Source of the DNA: Phlebopus portentosus
Lineage: Eukaryota > Basidiomycota > Agaricomycetes > Boletales > Boletinellaceae
Direction: 5' to 3'
Length of the DNA stretch: 64,000 nucleotides
NCBI GenBank assembly: GCA_037892935.1
Contig: JAYXKI010000011.1
Coordinates: 1,240,001-1,304,000 of the forward strand
Below, in pieces: positions 33,799-44,779 of this stretch. Numbering within the stretch: position 1 is the stretch's first letter; each line of letters starts with the position of its first letter. The notes under the pieces are model-generated. The model made no database searches and had not been told where the DNA came from. It saw only the letters and a program-made list of their open reading frames with translations. The position numbers were made by a program, and so were the translations under genes.

Positions 33799-34899
33799 TG
33801 TTACGAAAATTGTGGATATACAATGCGGCGTGGTATCAGACACTTTACACACCGAATTATGCAGCCTAATCAAGAGCAGTCCGAAAGGCTTCAAGGACAG
33901 AATAGTGGAGGTGATTCTCACCCACTAGTACAGCAAGGACCTGGGGAGGTCGCTGTAGAATATATTCAAGAGGAACCCGATCGATGATATTACGAGGACG
34001 AACACGACAAAAGGGAGGACCCATACAATTTACAGCAAGGACTAGCTGGAATGCACATTGGACATACTCCTCCACCCGAGCGAAGCTACGTGCAGATGGA
34101 AGAACGGAACATCGCAAGATACGTAGAACTCCTGCAGAAGAGACGATATCGACATAGTGCAACCAGACGCTTTGTTCATGAAAGCCTGGTTTGTACAAAC
34201 TGCTATTTGGCATACCAAAGGAGTTGGGTTCTTTCGGAGTGGCTCCTCAAGAACTTCGTGGAGCGCTTAGTAACTAGGGAAGGGGCCGATGTCAAGATTC
34301 GGCATAAATCCGGACCCTCAGAACGAACGTTTGACCAACCATTGCCGAACCGCGGAATGAGCGCATACGATCACGAGGTATCTGTATGGCTCGGTGACAG
34401 GGATATCTATGCACTGAAGGTTGGCGTGAGAGCTTGGATCAATCAGCATCGTCACCAGACCTTGTGTCAAAACACTGCAGTGGAAGTCGATTGGCTAATC
34501 TATTACAGTGCGCCATCAGACGTCGAAAGTCTTATCGAAGAAGCAACGGATCGAATGCTAGAAGCATGGGAACGATCGGAAGAAGGGGTTATTACAGTCG
34601 ACGAATGGCGTGAGACGAATCACCTGGGAAGAAGATACAGGTTAACGTCGGGTACCGGGCTACAATTCTCCGACATCGATATCGCGGCAAGGCACAGAAG
34701 GGTATCTGCCAAATATACACAGCCGCCAAGGTTAATCTCCGAAGATCGGCAGGGGTTGCCGATCCAGAATTCTGAGATAACGGTCAGCCCTATGATGGAA
34801 GACTAACAGCAGAAGCTCGGTCAGAGTAACGGAGCGCCGGCGAAGCGAGATCGCGGCACATGGAAGAAGTCTCTCGTGGGAGGATTGGCGTTAAGGATC
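33799..34899 (+). repeat. Gypsy-A 3' LTR (3'-truncated)
   Basis: It begins TGTTACGAAAATTG after the polypurine tract. From about 34004 it matches the 5' copy up to TTGGCGTTAAGGAT (34895). It then stops abruptly at CAGCAGGCCCAG, where the split gene resumes, so the promoter and end (CTAACA) present in the 5' copy are missing. Confidence 0.6.
34051..34806 (+). CDS. LTR-encoded protein of Gypsy-A, intact copy (251 aa)
   Basis: ATG 34051 (MHIGHTPPPERSYVQMEERN) to TAA 34804-34806, no interruption. Visible features: a Cys pair in VCTNCYLAYQRSWVLSEWLL (C-x2-C-x2-A-Y), a hydrophobic/Trp-rich middle (VSVWLGDRDIYALKVGVRAW), an acidic helix-like segment (DVESLIEEATDRMLEAWERS) and a C-terminus ISEDRQGLPIQ...SPMMED. 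No family recognised. It lies wholly within the LTR, upstream of the LTR promoter, so each complete element would carry two copies. The motif recurs in the LTR ORF of Gypsy-C (49086-49727). Role unknown; a regulatory or host-interaction protein is only a guess. Confidence 0.6.
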   Translation: MHIGHTPPPERSYVQMEERNIARYVELLQKRRYRHSATRRFVHESLVCTNCYLAYQRSWVLSEWLLKNFVERLVTREGADVKIRHKSGPSERTFDQPLPNRGMSAYDHEVSVWLGDRDIYALKVGVRAWINQHRHQTLCQNTAVEVDWLIYYSAPSDVESLIEEATDRMLEAWERSEEGVITVDEWRETNHLGRRYRLTSGTGLQFSDIDIAARHRRVSAKYTQPPRLISEDRQGLPIQNSEITVSPMMED

Positions 34900-35798
34900 A
34901 GCAGGCCCAGTATGACCTCATGCTCTCTGCGTATCAGGCCTGGAACAACAGAGAGCCATACTCTTTCTCTTCCAAAGGTGAGCTCTCTCAATAGCTTCTG
35001 GCATATTTGCAACTCACATATTGCTGCTACAGATACATCAGCATCTGCGCTTGAAGATGAAGATGCACGTCAAGCTGTGCAAGCATCCAATGAAGCACCT
35101 CCATCTGCTGCGACTACTCAGATTGCACTTCCAGCACCCCATCCATCATCTATTCAACAATCATCTTCCACAATATCCAGAGCGCTTAGCATGGAGATCA
35201 GCACAGTCAACAAGGTTACTGGCTTGCTGGAGGCCATTCAGCATGGCATCTCAGGCGAGCTTGATGCGCTTGAAGAGAAGGAAAAGATGAAGGGAGCTGA
35301 ATCTTACAATCATATTAAGAATGCGCTTGCACGACACCGGTAAGTCCTCAACCAGCTACTGCACATTGCTTTTACTAAACTCATCTTTTCAGGAGGGTCT
35401 TCCAAATATTCAAGGATGACTTCAACAGTGATCTAGATCGTTTTACCTCCTTCTTCAAGGGGTATAATATGCAGCGCACCAGTCGTGGAGGATATCATTC
35501 CAAGCAAGATGATGGACTTCTCTCTCTCAATGAGGTTGCAGATCATATGAATAGGCTTTGCTTGAAGACGATTGACAAGGAGAAGGCCAAGGTTCCTCAA
35601 GATCAGTGGGATGGGACTTGGGAAGGAAAGAATCGCTTTGAAATCATGGAGGCTATCTGGAAGGATCTAATTAAAAAGGAGAGAGAGGATGAAAAGTATT
35701 TGGAAGATGGGATTTTTTCAGAGAAGAAGTGGAAACAGGCATTCCCAAGGGACCACTGGTACTATATTGGTAAGGAGCTAGTCAGAAAGCAGAAATAG
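34894..35798 (+). pseudogene. 3' part of the unknown gene split by Gypsy-A
   Basis: From CAGCAGGCCCAGTATGAC (QQAQYDLMLSAYQAWNNREP) the gene resumes. An intron with donor GTGAGC at about 34979 and acceptor CTACAG leads to DTSASALEDEDARQAVQASN, a Ser/Pro-rich region, and SMEISTVNKVTGLLEAIQHG. A second intron (35341-35392) leads to RVFQIFKDDFNSDLDRFTSF and LCLKTIDKEKAKVPQDQWDG, ending LVRKQK at TAG 35796-35798. It looks well preserved except for the insertion. No family recognised; its tight link to repeats suggests it may itself belong to a mobile element. Confidence 0.55.
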
Positions 35799-35803
35799 AC
35801 AGA

Positions 35804-35822
35804 TTTATATATATATATATAC
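35804..35822. repeat. AT dinucleotide microsatellite
   Basis: A run of alternating TA at the 3' end of the split gene. Confidence 0.7.
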
Positions 35823-35861
35823 TGCAGAACTCTACTTCTTGTAAAAAAGAGTCAGAAGTTG

Positions 35862-36442
35862 ATTGATGAGCTGGGCTGAGCATAAGGTTCTAGTTGTATG
35901 CACTATTCTAGATAGTATCTTCCCAGCTTACCAGTAGATGCTGAGGCCCTAGCTAGCACACAAACCTAGTCTATTATATCCAAAATGAATTTTTATACAT
36001 CAATCTGGTCTGTAAGAATTTTTCCTGGAATTTGGAAGGCTAGGGGTAAATGATAAGTTTTGAGTAATTCAGGCATGCCTCAAAGCAGTATATTCTGGTG
36101 CACAATTCAACTCAAACTCAGTCTGTAAATTCATATTATAATCATATTATCATTCTGGACAGCTTTGGGGAGGTGCTGGACTAGCATGGAGCACAGAAAA
36201 AAGTGCACATGCAAGGAAGAGGCAAAAAACAATATTTTCACCATTTTGAGGTCAAATCTTTACCTATTCTCTCAATATTTGTTTTTAAATGAAAGCCCTT
36301 TCAAAAAGATGAATTTAGCAACTTAGATGATGTGAAACCATTGAGTTTGGGGTGAGATATAATTTTATTTGTGTTTTGAGGCTCTTGTGACATGAAAAGT
36401 GATGAAATTACATGATTGCCAACAATTTTGCAACTAGCTGTA
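35862..36442. repeat. Foldback element, 5'-truncated copy
   Basis: Matches the middle and right arm of the 1.08-kb foldback family defined at 37644-41860, ending CAACTAGCTG followed by TA. The left arm is missing. Confidence 0.7.
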
Positions 36443-36504
36443 AAGTGTTCTGTGTGATAAAAATCACAGAAGTCGCGAGTGACAATACATATGAAAAAGG
36501 CAGT

Positions 36505-37253
36505 AAATTGTATACTAGAATATACTACTTTGAGGCATGCTTGAATTACTCAAAACTCATTATTCCCCCCTAGCCTCCTAAGCTCCAGAAAAAAATCTTA
36601 TAGGTCAGATTCATGCATGTAAATTTACTATAGATTAAATACATGAGCTTTGAGCACCACCTATTGCTGTAGAATCCACTAGGGAGCTATGCTGAACAAG
36701 TAGTTTTAATTGTATGCATCATTTTAAACAGTATCTTCTCAGCTCACCAGGGCAAGCTGAGACCCTATCTAATATATAAACCTAGTCTATTACATCTAAA
36801 ATGAATTTAGATGTATGAATCTGACCTGTAAGAATCTTTTCTAGTGCTTGGGAGGCTAGGAGGAAATAATAAGTTTTGAGTAATTCAGGCATATCTCAAA
36901 GCAGTACATTCTGGTACACAATTCAACTCAAATTCAGACTGTAAATTCATAGTATAATTATTTATCATTTTGGACAGCTTTGTGGAGGTGCTGCACTAGC
37001 AGGAAGTACAGAAAAAAATGCACATGCAAAGAAGAGGCAAAAAATAATATTTTCACTATTTCAGGGTCATTTTTTGCTCTATTTTCTCAATCTTTGTTTC
37101 TAAATGAATGCCCTTTTGAAAATATGAATTTAGCAACTTAGATGATGTGAAACCATTGAGTTTTGGGTGAGATATGATTTTATCTGTGTTTTGAGGCACT
37201 TATGACATGAAAAGTGGTGAAATCACATAATTGCCAACAATTTTGCAACTAGC
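36505..37253. repeat. Foldback element, partial copy
   Basis: Begins inside the left arm (TATACTAGAATATACTACTT, then GAGGCATGC) and runs through the middle and right arm to CAACTAGCTGTA near 37253. Confidence 0.7.
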
Positions 37254-37643
37254 TGTAACTCAAATTCAGACTGTAAATTCATAGTATAATTATATTATCA
37301 TTTTGGACAGCTTTGAGGAGGTGCTGGACCAGTAGGAAGTATAGAAAAAAAATGCACATGCAAAGAAGAGGCAAAAAATAATATTTTCACTATTTCTGGG
37401 TCATTTTTTACTCTATTTTCTCAATCTAAGTTGCTAAATTCATATTTCAAAAGGGTTTTCATTATGAAACAAAGATTGAGAAAATAGAGTAAAAAATGAC
37501 CCCAAAATAGTAAAAATATTATTTTTTGCCTCTTCTTTGCATGTGCATTTTTTTCTGTACTTTCTACTGGTCTAGCACCTCCTCAAAGCTGTCCAAAATG
37601 ATAATATAATTATACTATAAATTTACAGTCTGAATTTGAGTTA
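37254..37643. repeat. Tail-to-tail rearranged foldback arms (palindrome)
   Basis: A right-arm fragment (GGACAGCTTTGAGGAGGTGC at about 37305) is followed after a turn near 37430-37450 by its own inverted copy (complement, CACCTCCTCAAAGCTGTCC at about 37575). The whole makes a ~390-bp near-palindrome. Confidence 0.7.
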
Positions 37644-37726
37644 CAGCTAGTTGCAAAATTGTTGGCAATCATGTGATTTCACCACTTTTCATGTCACAAG
37701 TACCTCAAAACACAGATAAAATCATA

Positions 37727-40700
37727 TAGTCATTTACCGGTCCTTTAAACAGTACTGTTCCTTTGAACACCCCACCTTTCCGCACTCAATGCTCCAATCT
37801 ACAGCTCAAAATTTTTATGGTAGATGCACAAAGTACATATAAATAATGCTGCAAAATTTCAGCAAAATTCTGTGACCCATTAAACCCAGAGAAATTATTT
37901 ACTGCTAAATTTTGAAGAAATTCAATGAGAAAAGATGAAACAGATGCACATTACTATCCATCCATGCACTCAGTATAGCTCAAAAGTAGATATTCTTATA
38001 CTGTACGACCTTGAGTACATGCAGCCCAGTTTTTGTGACAAAATATCAATCCAATGAATTAATATCAGATATACAAAAAAGTGACTCAAAAAGCGTGACA
38101 GGCAGGTTGATCAGCATGCTTATGTAATCAGACCGGATCTCCTCTTGCTAGGTTGCACTTTTATTTTGCTTAATATCTGACACTTTTTTCTCTTACACCT
38201 CGTCATCTCCTGTCAGCCACCTTATATTCTCATCTATCTATGGTCAAACATGCCGAGTCCAAATCTAAACAAAAGAAGAAAGTAAGGGAGAAGATCGAGA
38301 ATAATATTAGAAGGGCAATAGAGGCTTACCGAGCTGAGCTGATAAAGCCAAAAGAACAGCGACTAGGGCTATGCAAAATTACTGCTATGTATGATGGTGT
38401 TACAGTTGGGATGTTACGAAATCAGTTGAAAGAGGAAGGTCCATCACAGAGTTCAATGCTACAAAGCAGAAACTCTCTCGAGAAGATGAAGAACAACTTA
38501 TGGCACTTATTCAGCTATCATCCGACTGTGGCCTAGTATTCATGCATGATGACATTCAGAATCTGCTAATGCAATTTTACGACAGCAGCATGGGCCACAG
38601 TTTGAGGCTGTTGGTATTCAATGGGTCCATCGGTACCTCGAGTGACATTATTCAGAAGTTAAAACCTACTGGAGCACACATCTTGACTGTCAGCGAGTGG
38701 ATTGTCTTAATCCAGTAGCTGTAAAGAAATGGTTTGATATCATTGAGAAGGAAATAGTGGCGAAAAAAGTTCCACCTGAACTCATTTTTGGTATGGATGA
38801 AAGTGGATTTCAGCTGGCAAATGACGCAAAAGTTCATTGTGCAGGATGTATGAATAGAAAGCTACAGCCAAGACGAGGAGGTGCAAATCGTGAAAACATA
38901 ATGGCACTTGTCACTATCTGTGCAGACGGTACAGCTCTTAAGCTGCTCGTGATTTTTAAAGGTCAACATGTTATGACAAGATGGACTAAAAATAATGTGG
39001 CAGACGTTAGGCAAGTTTACGCATACCTATAAAGATTATGATCTAATCAAAGAATTTTAGATTTACAAAATCACCGAATGGCTGAACAGATAGTCAGCTT
39101 GCATTGCGGTGGTTTTCAGATGACTTTGATGCACAGACAAAACAAAAGGCACGAGGACACACCCAATATCTTATTGTGGATAACCATAGCTCGCATTACT
39201 CTCTTGAACTTCTTAATAAAGCTGTCAAGTGCAACGTAGAGATTCTTGGTTACCCACCACACTGCACACATGCATTGCAAGGTCTCGATGTTGTCTGCTT
39301 TGCAAAAATGAAGAACAACTATCAAAAATTTGTCAGCGAGTTGGAGACAACATTCTTCCAACCTGCTGCAAAGCAGGATTTTCTGGGCCTTTTTGGAAAA
39401 GCATACCTAGTCTCCTTCGACACGAATACAATCAAATCGGCATTTTGAGTCACTGGAATTTATCCATTTAATCGTGATGCAATCTCAGCAGAACAAATGA
39501 AGCTAAGCGAGGTAGCCTCGACCTTGGCTTTATTTTCACTACCATTACCTTCTCCTGTTCGTCATATTATGGCTGTCTTTTATCATCAGCCTCTTATGAG
39601 TTTCGATATTGACGTGGCAACACATCTACCAGCATCAGAAACCACGTCACCCAATTCTCATAGCAGTGGTATTATTACTCACTCATTGCAATGGCCTATC
39701 CTCAACCCGACTATTGATCCATCACTTTTCACTCTATCAAAATGGGCACGCGCAATGTACTCATCCCTGTCCATGTCCAATTCAGCCAGTTTTCTGGTCG
39801 CAAAAGCAAAACTTACCTCGGCCCAGTCTCTCCCTCCTATTATACTGGAGAAGGCACCTGCAGATAATGAAGAACTGAATTGGGAGGCTATGCGACTGAG
39901 TTTGGAGCGACTACACCTTTCTGATAAAAAGGTTGATGATATCACCAAGTTATCCAAGAACATTGGAAGAGCCCAGCGTCACAATAGGATCTATCGGAGC
40001 ATTGCAGAGGGGGCACAAGCACAGCTAGTGCTTGCTTCTATGCATAATGCAAAACTTCAGGTCACACTCAACGAGAAGGAAAAAGGAAAAATAGATAACT
40101 TATGTCTTCTGGATGATGGCATGCCAAGAATTTGGACATCCGATTCGAGCAGAGAACAGGTCAGAGAGTGGACAGAGGCAAGGGAGAAGGAAGAGAAGGA
40201 TGCACAGGCACAAAAGGAAAGGGCAAAGAAGAAAAGGAATATTAATGATGCAATCGAGAAGAAGTGGAAACAGAACAAAGCTCACCACGACATTGAAATA
40301 GCCAAATGGGAAGCACAGTGTGCTCGATAGGATGTAGAAGGGCTGCTGCAGAAGTACTAGGACCCAAAACCAAGGAGACTAACAAAGAGACAAATCTGAG
40401 AGCAACTGATTGCTACACATACAGATATTGACGATGTGGAGGAAGTTGTGGTAGCGCAGTTTGATGAAGATGATGACAATTAGCTTCATGGGTGAAGAGC
40501 AATGAATACACGGAGTAGCATGGTCAGAGGGATGAGAGAGGAGCAGGGAGACACGGACGGTCATGGAGAGAGGGTGAGAGGAGACATAGGGGTAGAAGGA
40601 CGCGACGATGAGCAGCATGATGCATCAGCGTGACAACCATGTCACATGATGTTCAAAGGAGTAGTTTTTGTGACATATACCTTACTTTTTTCACATGCCC

Positions 40701-40859
40701 GTATTAATTTTTCCTGCACATTTCAGAGCTCAAAAAAATTTCAGCATACAGCCTCTATAGTAGAATACTCGGATATGTAATTATATTTTTAGAAAAAGTG
40801 TTGTGGTGTTGTGTGTGAGTGGCTCTGTATTGGATGTTCAAAGGACCGGTAAATGACTG
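37727..40859 (+). mobile_element. Pogo-family (Tc1/mariner superfamily) DNA transposon
   Basis: Terminal inverted repeats: left (T)AGTCATTTACCGGTCCTTT, right (reverse complement) CAGTCATTTACCGGTCCTTT, matching for about 24 bp. TA flanks both sides (37725-37726 and 40860-40861). The pre-insertion site can be read from intact foldback copies (AAAATCATATCTCACCC near 43090). Here it is AAAATCATA | element | TATCTCACCC, which proves the target duplication. Subterminal copies of CCTTTGAACA occur at both ends. The element is 3133 bp and carries a broken transposase gene. Confidence 0.9.
38240..40330 (+). pseudogene. Pogo-type DDE transposase, frameshifted
   Basis: ATG 38240 starts a basic N-terminal region (KQKKKVREKIENNIRRAIEA) and helix-turn-helix part. 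The catalytic region follows: QWVHRYLE, YWSTHLDCQRVDCLNPVAVK, MDESGFQLA (first Asp), RENIMALVTICADGT, LIVDNHSSHYSLELL (second Asp), LGYPPHCTHALQGLDV and VTGIYPFNRDAIS. A long C-terminal coiled tail ends at TAG 40328-40330. The coding frame changes at about 38440, 38600 and 39010-39080, and TGA stops interrupt it at 38643, 39083 and 39446. Several sit at expected Arg or Trp codons (LE-stop-HY, NG-stop-TD). Inactive. Confidence 0.85.
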
Positions 40860-41862
40860 TATCTCACCCAAAACTCAATGGTTTTACATCATCTAAGTTG
40901 CTAAATTCATATTTTAAAAAGGGATTTCTTTTAGAAACAAAGATTGAGAAAATAGAGAAAAAATGACCCCAAAATAGTGAAAATATCATTTTTTACCTCT
41001 TCTTTGCATATATATTTTTTTCTGTGATCTCTGCTGGTCCAGCACCTCCCCAAAGCTGTCCAAAATAATAACATAATTATACTATGAATTTACAGTCTGA
41101 ATTTGAGTTGAATTGTATACCAGAATGTACTGCTTTGAGGCATGTCTGAATTACTCAAAACTTATCATTCCCCTCTAGCCTCCCAAGCTCCAGAAAAAAT
41201 TCTTACAGGTCAGATTCATACATGTAAACTCACTATAGATTAAATACATGAGCTTTGAGCACCACCTGTTGCTGTAGGATCTACTGGAGAGCTGTGCTGA
41301 ACAAGTGGTTCTGATTGTATGCACTATTCTAGATAGCATCTTCTCAGCTCACCAGTGCAAACTGAGGCTCTAGCTAATATATAAACCTAGTCTATTACAT
41401 CTGAAATAAATTTACATGTATGAATCTGTCCTGTAAGAATTTTTTCTGGAGCTTGGGAGGCTAGGAGGAAATGATAAGTTTTGAGTGATTTAGGCATGCC
41501 TCAAAGCAGTACATTCTGGTACACAATTCAACTCAAATTCAGACTGTAAATTCATAGTATAATCATGTTATTATTTTGGACAGCTTTGGGGAGGTGCTAG
41601 GCCAGCAGGGAGTATAGAAAAAAATGTATATGCAAAAAAGAGGCAAAAAATGATATTTTTGCTATTTTGGGGTCATTTTTTGCTCTATTTCTCAATCTTT
41701 GTTTCTAAAAGAAATCCCTTTTGAAAATATGAATTTAGCAACTTAGATGATGTGAAACCATTGAGTTTTGGGTGAGATATGATTTTATCTGTGTTTTGAG
41801 ACACTTGTGACATGAAAAGTGGTAAAATCACATGATTGTCAACAATTTTGCAACTAGCTGTA

Positions 41863-42891
41863 AATGAAAGCCCTTTTAAAAATATGAATTTTGCAACTAA
41901 AACTCAATGGTTTCACATCATCTAAGTTGCTAAATTCATATTTTCAAAAGGGCTTTCATTGAGAAACAAAAATTGAGAAAATAGAGCAAAAAATGACCTC
42001 AAAATAGTGAAAATATTTTTTTTGCCTCTTCTTTGCATATACATTATTTTCTGTGATCCCTGCTGGTCCAGCACCTCCCCAAAGCTGTCCAAAATAATAA
42101 CATGATTATACTATAAATTTACAGTCTGAATTTGAGTTGAATTGTGTACCAGAATGCACTGCTTTGAGGCATACCTAAATCACTCAAAACTCATCATTCC
42201 CCCCTAGCCTCTCAAGCTCCAGAAAAAATCTTACAGATTAGATTCATGCATGTAAATTCACTATAGATTAGATATATGAGCTTTGAGCACCACCTGTTGC
42301 TATAGGATCCACTAGGGAGCTGTGCTGAACAAGTAGTTTTAGTTGTATGCACCATTCTAGACAGTATCTTCTCAGCTCACCAGTGCAAGCTGAGGCCTGA
42401 GCTAATATATAAACCTAGTCTATTACATCTGAAATGAATTTACATGTATGAATCTGACCTGTAAGAATTTTTTCTGGTGCTTGGGAGGCTAGGAGGATAT
42501 GATAAGTTTTAAGTGATTCAGGCATGCCTCAAAGCAGTATATTCTGGTATACAATTTAACTCAAATTTAGACTGTAAATTCATAGTATAATCATGTTATC
42601 ATTCTGGACAGCTTTGGGGAGGTGCTGGACCAGCAGGGAGTATAGAAAAAAATGCATATGCAAAGAAGAGGCAAAAAATAATATTTTCACTATTTTGGGG
42701 TCATTTTTTGCTCTATTTTCTCAATCTTTGTTTCTAAAAGAAAGCCCTTTTGAAAATATGAATTTAGCAACTTAGATGATGTGAAACCATTGAGTTTTGG
42801 GTGAGATATGACTTTATCTACATTTTGAGGCACTTGTGACATGAAAAGTAGTGAAATCACATGATTGCCAACAATTTTGCAACTAGCTGTA
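41863..42891. repeat. Foldback element copy, left arm truncated
   Basis: A short rearranged piece (41863-41905) is followed by a left arm starting at AACTCAATGGTTTCACATC, the centre (about 42230-42420) and a complete right arm ending CAACTAGCTG at 42889 with TA after it. Confidence 0.75.
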
Positions 42892-43012
42892 TAAACAATC
42901 TCCTCTCAGTCCTATATTTGACTCATTCTAAATTATATATTGTCACCATTTACCATAACAAGATGCTTTTCTATTATCATAAAATAGTCCTCTTCACTGC
43001 AAACATCATCTT
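42892..43012. other. 121-bp unique spacer between foldback copies
   Basis: AT-rich sequence unrelated to the foldback family, with TA at each border. It probably preserves original DNA between two insertions. Confidence 0.5.
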
Positions 43013-43014
43013 TA

Positions 43015-44700
43015 CAGCTAGTTGTAAAATTGTTGGCAATCATGTGATTTCACCACTTTTCATGTCACAAGTGCCTCAAAACGCAGATAAAATCATATCT
43101 CACCCAAAACTCAATGGTTTCACATCATCTAAGTTGCTAAATTCATATTTTCAAAAGGGATTTCTTTTAGAAACAAAGATTGAGAAAATAGAGAAAAAAT
43201 GACCTTAAAATAGTGAAAATATTGTTTTTTACCTTTTCTTTGCATATATATTTTTTTCTGTGATCTCTGCTGGTCCAGCACCTCCCCAAAGCTGTCCAAA
43301 ATAATAACATGATTATACTATGAATTTACAGTCTGAATTTGAGTTGAATTGTGTACCAGAATGTACTGCTTTGAGGCATGCCTGAATCACTCAAAACTTA
43401 TCATTCCCCCTAGCCTCCCAAGCTCCAGAAAAAATTCTTACAGGTCAGATTCATACATTTAAACTCACTATAGATTAAATACATGAGCTTTGAGCACCAC
43501 CTGTTGTTGTAGGATCCACTGGGGAGCTGTGCTGAACAAGTAGTTCTAGTTGTATGCACCATTCGAGACAGCATCTTCTCAGCTCACCAGTACAAGCTGA
43601 GGCCCTAGCTAATATATTAAACTAGTCTATTACATCTGAAATGAATTTACATATATGAATCTGACCTGTAAGAATTTTTTCTGGAGCTTGGGAGGCTAGG
43701 AGGAAATGATAAGTTTTTAGTGATTTAGGCATGCCTCAAAGCAGTACATTCTGGTATACAATTCAACTCAAATTCAGACTGTAAATTCATAGTATAATCA
43801 TGTTAATATTTTGGACAGCTTTGGGGAGGTGCTGGGCCAGCAGGGAGTATAGAAAAAAATGTATATGCAAAAAAGAGGCAAAAAACAATATTTTTGCTAT
43901 TTTAGGGTCATTTTTTGCTCTATTTTCTCAATCTTTGTTTCTAAATGAAAGCCCTTTTGAAAATATGAATTTAGCAACTTAGATGATGTGAAACCATTGA
44001 GTTTTGGGTGAGATATCATTTTATCTGTATTTTGAGGCACTTGTGACATGAAAAGTGGTGAAATCACATGATTGCCAACAATTTTGCAACTACAGTTGAA
44101 ATTGTTATAATGCATCGTATCATAATGCATATATTTCATAATGCATCACTTTTTGGTGTCTCCCATGTCGGGAGGCGGGAAATTATGCAAAAATGTCATA
44201 TGGAATAATGTATTGAAATTTTGAGCAATATTATACATTATGGTGATCAAGGGAGTAATAAGACTACTATAAATTCATGTAAACTATGAGTTTTAAGACA
44301 ACCAGAGTGCTTAATTGAGCACAGCTAGCCCTGTAAAGTTCACTAGTCAAGTAAATTATATAATTAAATAAAAATATAAGTAGTAAAGGTTGATCGACAC
44401 TGGCAACTACCATAAATAGCATGAAGATCACCTTCCAAATCTGGGATGTCAAGGACTTACAAAATATAGCATGACTTTATTCCCTCTCTGTTAAGTCAAT
44501 AAGAGTGTTTTTGAGTATCTATACTTCATTCTGATATCTAATCAGGCTCATACCATTTCAGGTGATGAGGAAGTTACCTTTTTCATCTTTTTCAAAAGCA
44601 GAAATATTTTCTCACATATCTCCTAATGAATAAATCTAATAATGCATCATAAAAAGTAGTCTCCCGACATTATGCATTATGACAATTTCAACTGTAGCTG
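43015..44700. mobile_element. Foldback DNA element (1082 bp net) interrupted by a MITE
   Basis: CAGCTAGTTGTAAAATTGTT at 43015 to the last CTG at 44700, TA on both sides. The right end GCAACTAGCTG is split at its TA by the 602-bp MITE at 44093-44694. Removing the MITE and one TA gives 1082 bp, equal to the other full copy. Confidence 0.8.
44093..44694. mobile_element. 602-bp MITE with TA target duplication
   Basis: Terminal inverted repeats CAGTTGAAATTGTTATAATG and (reverse complement of the right end) CAGTTGAAATTGTCATAATG, then CAT; TA at 44091-44092 and 44695-44696. Subterminal inverted motifs include GTCGGGAG and TGCATTAT repeats. No coding capacity. Ends and target fit a pogo or mariner-type MITE. 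Confidence 0.85.
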
Positions 44701-44779
44701 TAACAATGCAGCAACTCTCAATAGCTATATTGTCTTTATCATTGCTTATGCTACATTTACCAACACCTGTCTACTTGAT

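Larger units (their letters stand above)
21393..34899 (+). mobile_element. Gypsy-A: degenerate Ty3/gypsy (chromovirus) insertion with extra ORFs
   Basis: About 13.5 kb lies between the two halves of the split gene. It contains two direct copies (~890 bp, 21400-22294 and 34004-34895) of an LTR segment, a leader with extra ORFs, gag with a zinc knuckle, and pol in the order PR-RT-RNase H-integrase-chromodomain. The 3' copy starts after a polypurine tract at 33789-33798 with TGTTACG. The 5' copy continues to CTAACA at 22794-22799. Neither flank therefore carries a complete LTR: the 5' copy lacks its first ~200 bp and the 3' copy its last ~500 bp. CAGCAGG occurs at both outer junctions. Several in-frame stops make it inactive. 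Confidence 0.8.
37644..41860. mobile_element. Foldback DNA element (1082 bp net) interrupted by a pogo transposon
   Basis: Ends CAGCTAGTTGCAAAATTG...CAATTTTGCAACTAGCTG, flanked by TA. Subtracting the pogo insertion (37727-40859 plus one TA) leaves 83 + 999 = 1082 bp, the same net length as the copy at 43015-44700. The arms are ~450 bp inverted repeats around a ~180-bp centre. It has no coding capacity, so it is a non-autonomous long-TIR element. The TA target and CAG start suggest mobilisation by a Tc1/mariner or pogo-type transposase. Confidence 0.75.

Noticed and set aside
42593..43982. Short ORFs (60-113 codons) within foldback copies, repeated at 42593 and 43800
   Set aside because: Similar peptides arise only because the DNA is repeated; the element is palindromic and AT-rich with no coding signature.
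35862..44702. CRISPR array or satellite
   Set aside because: Repeats are ~1-kb inverted-arm elements with TA target sites, not short regularly spaced direct repeats; the genome is fungal.
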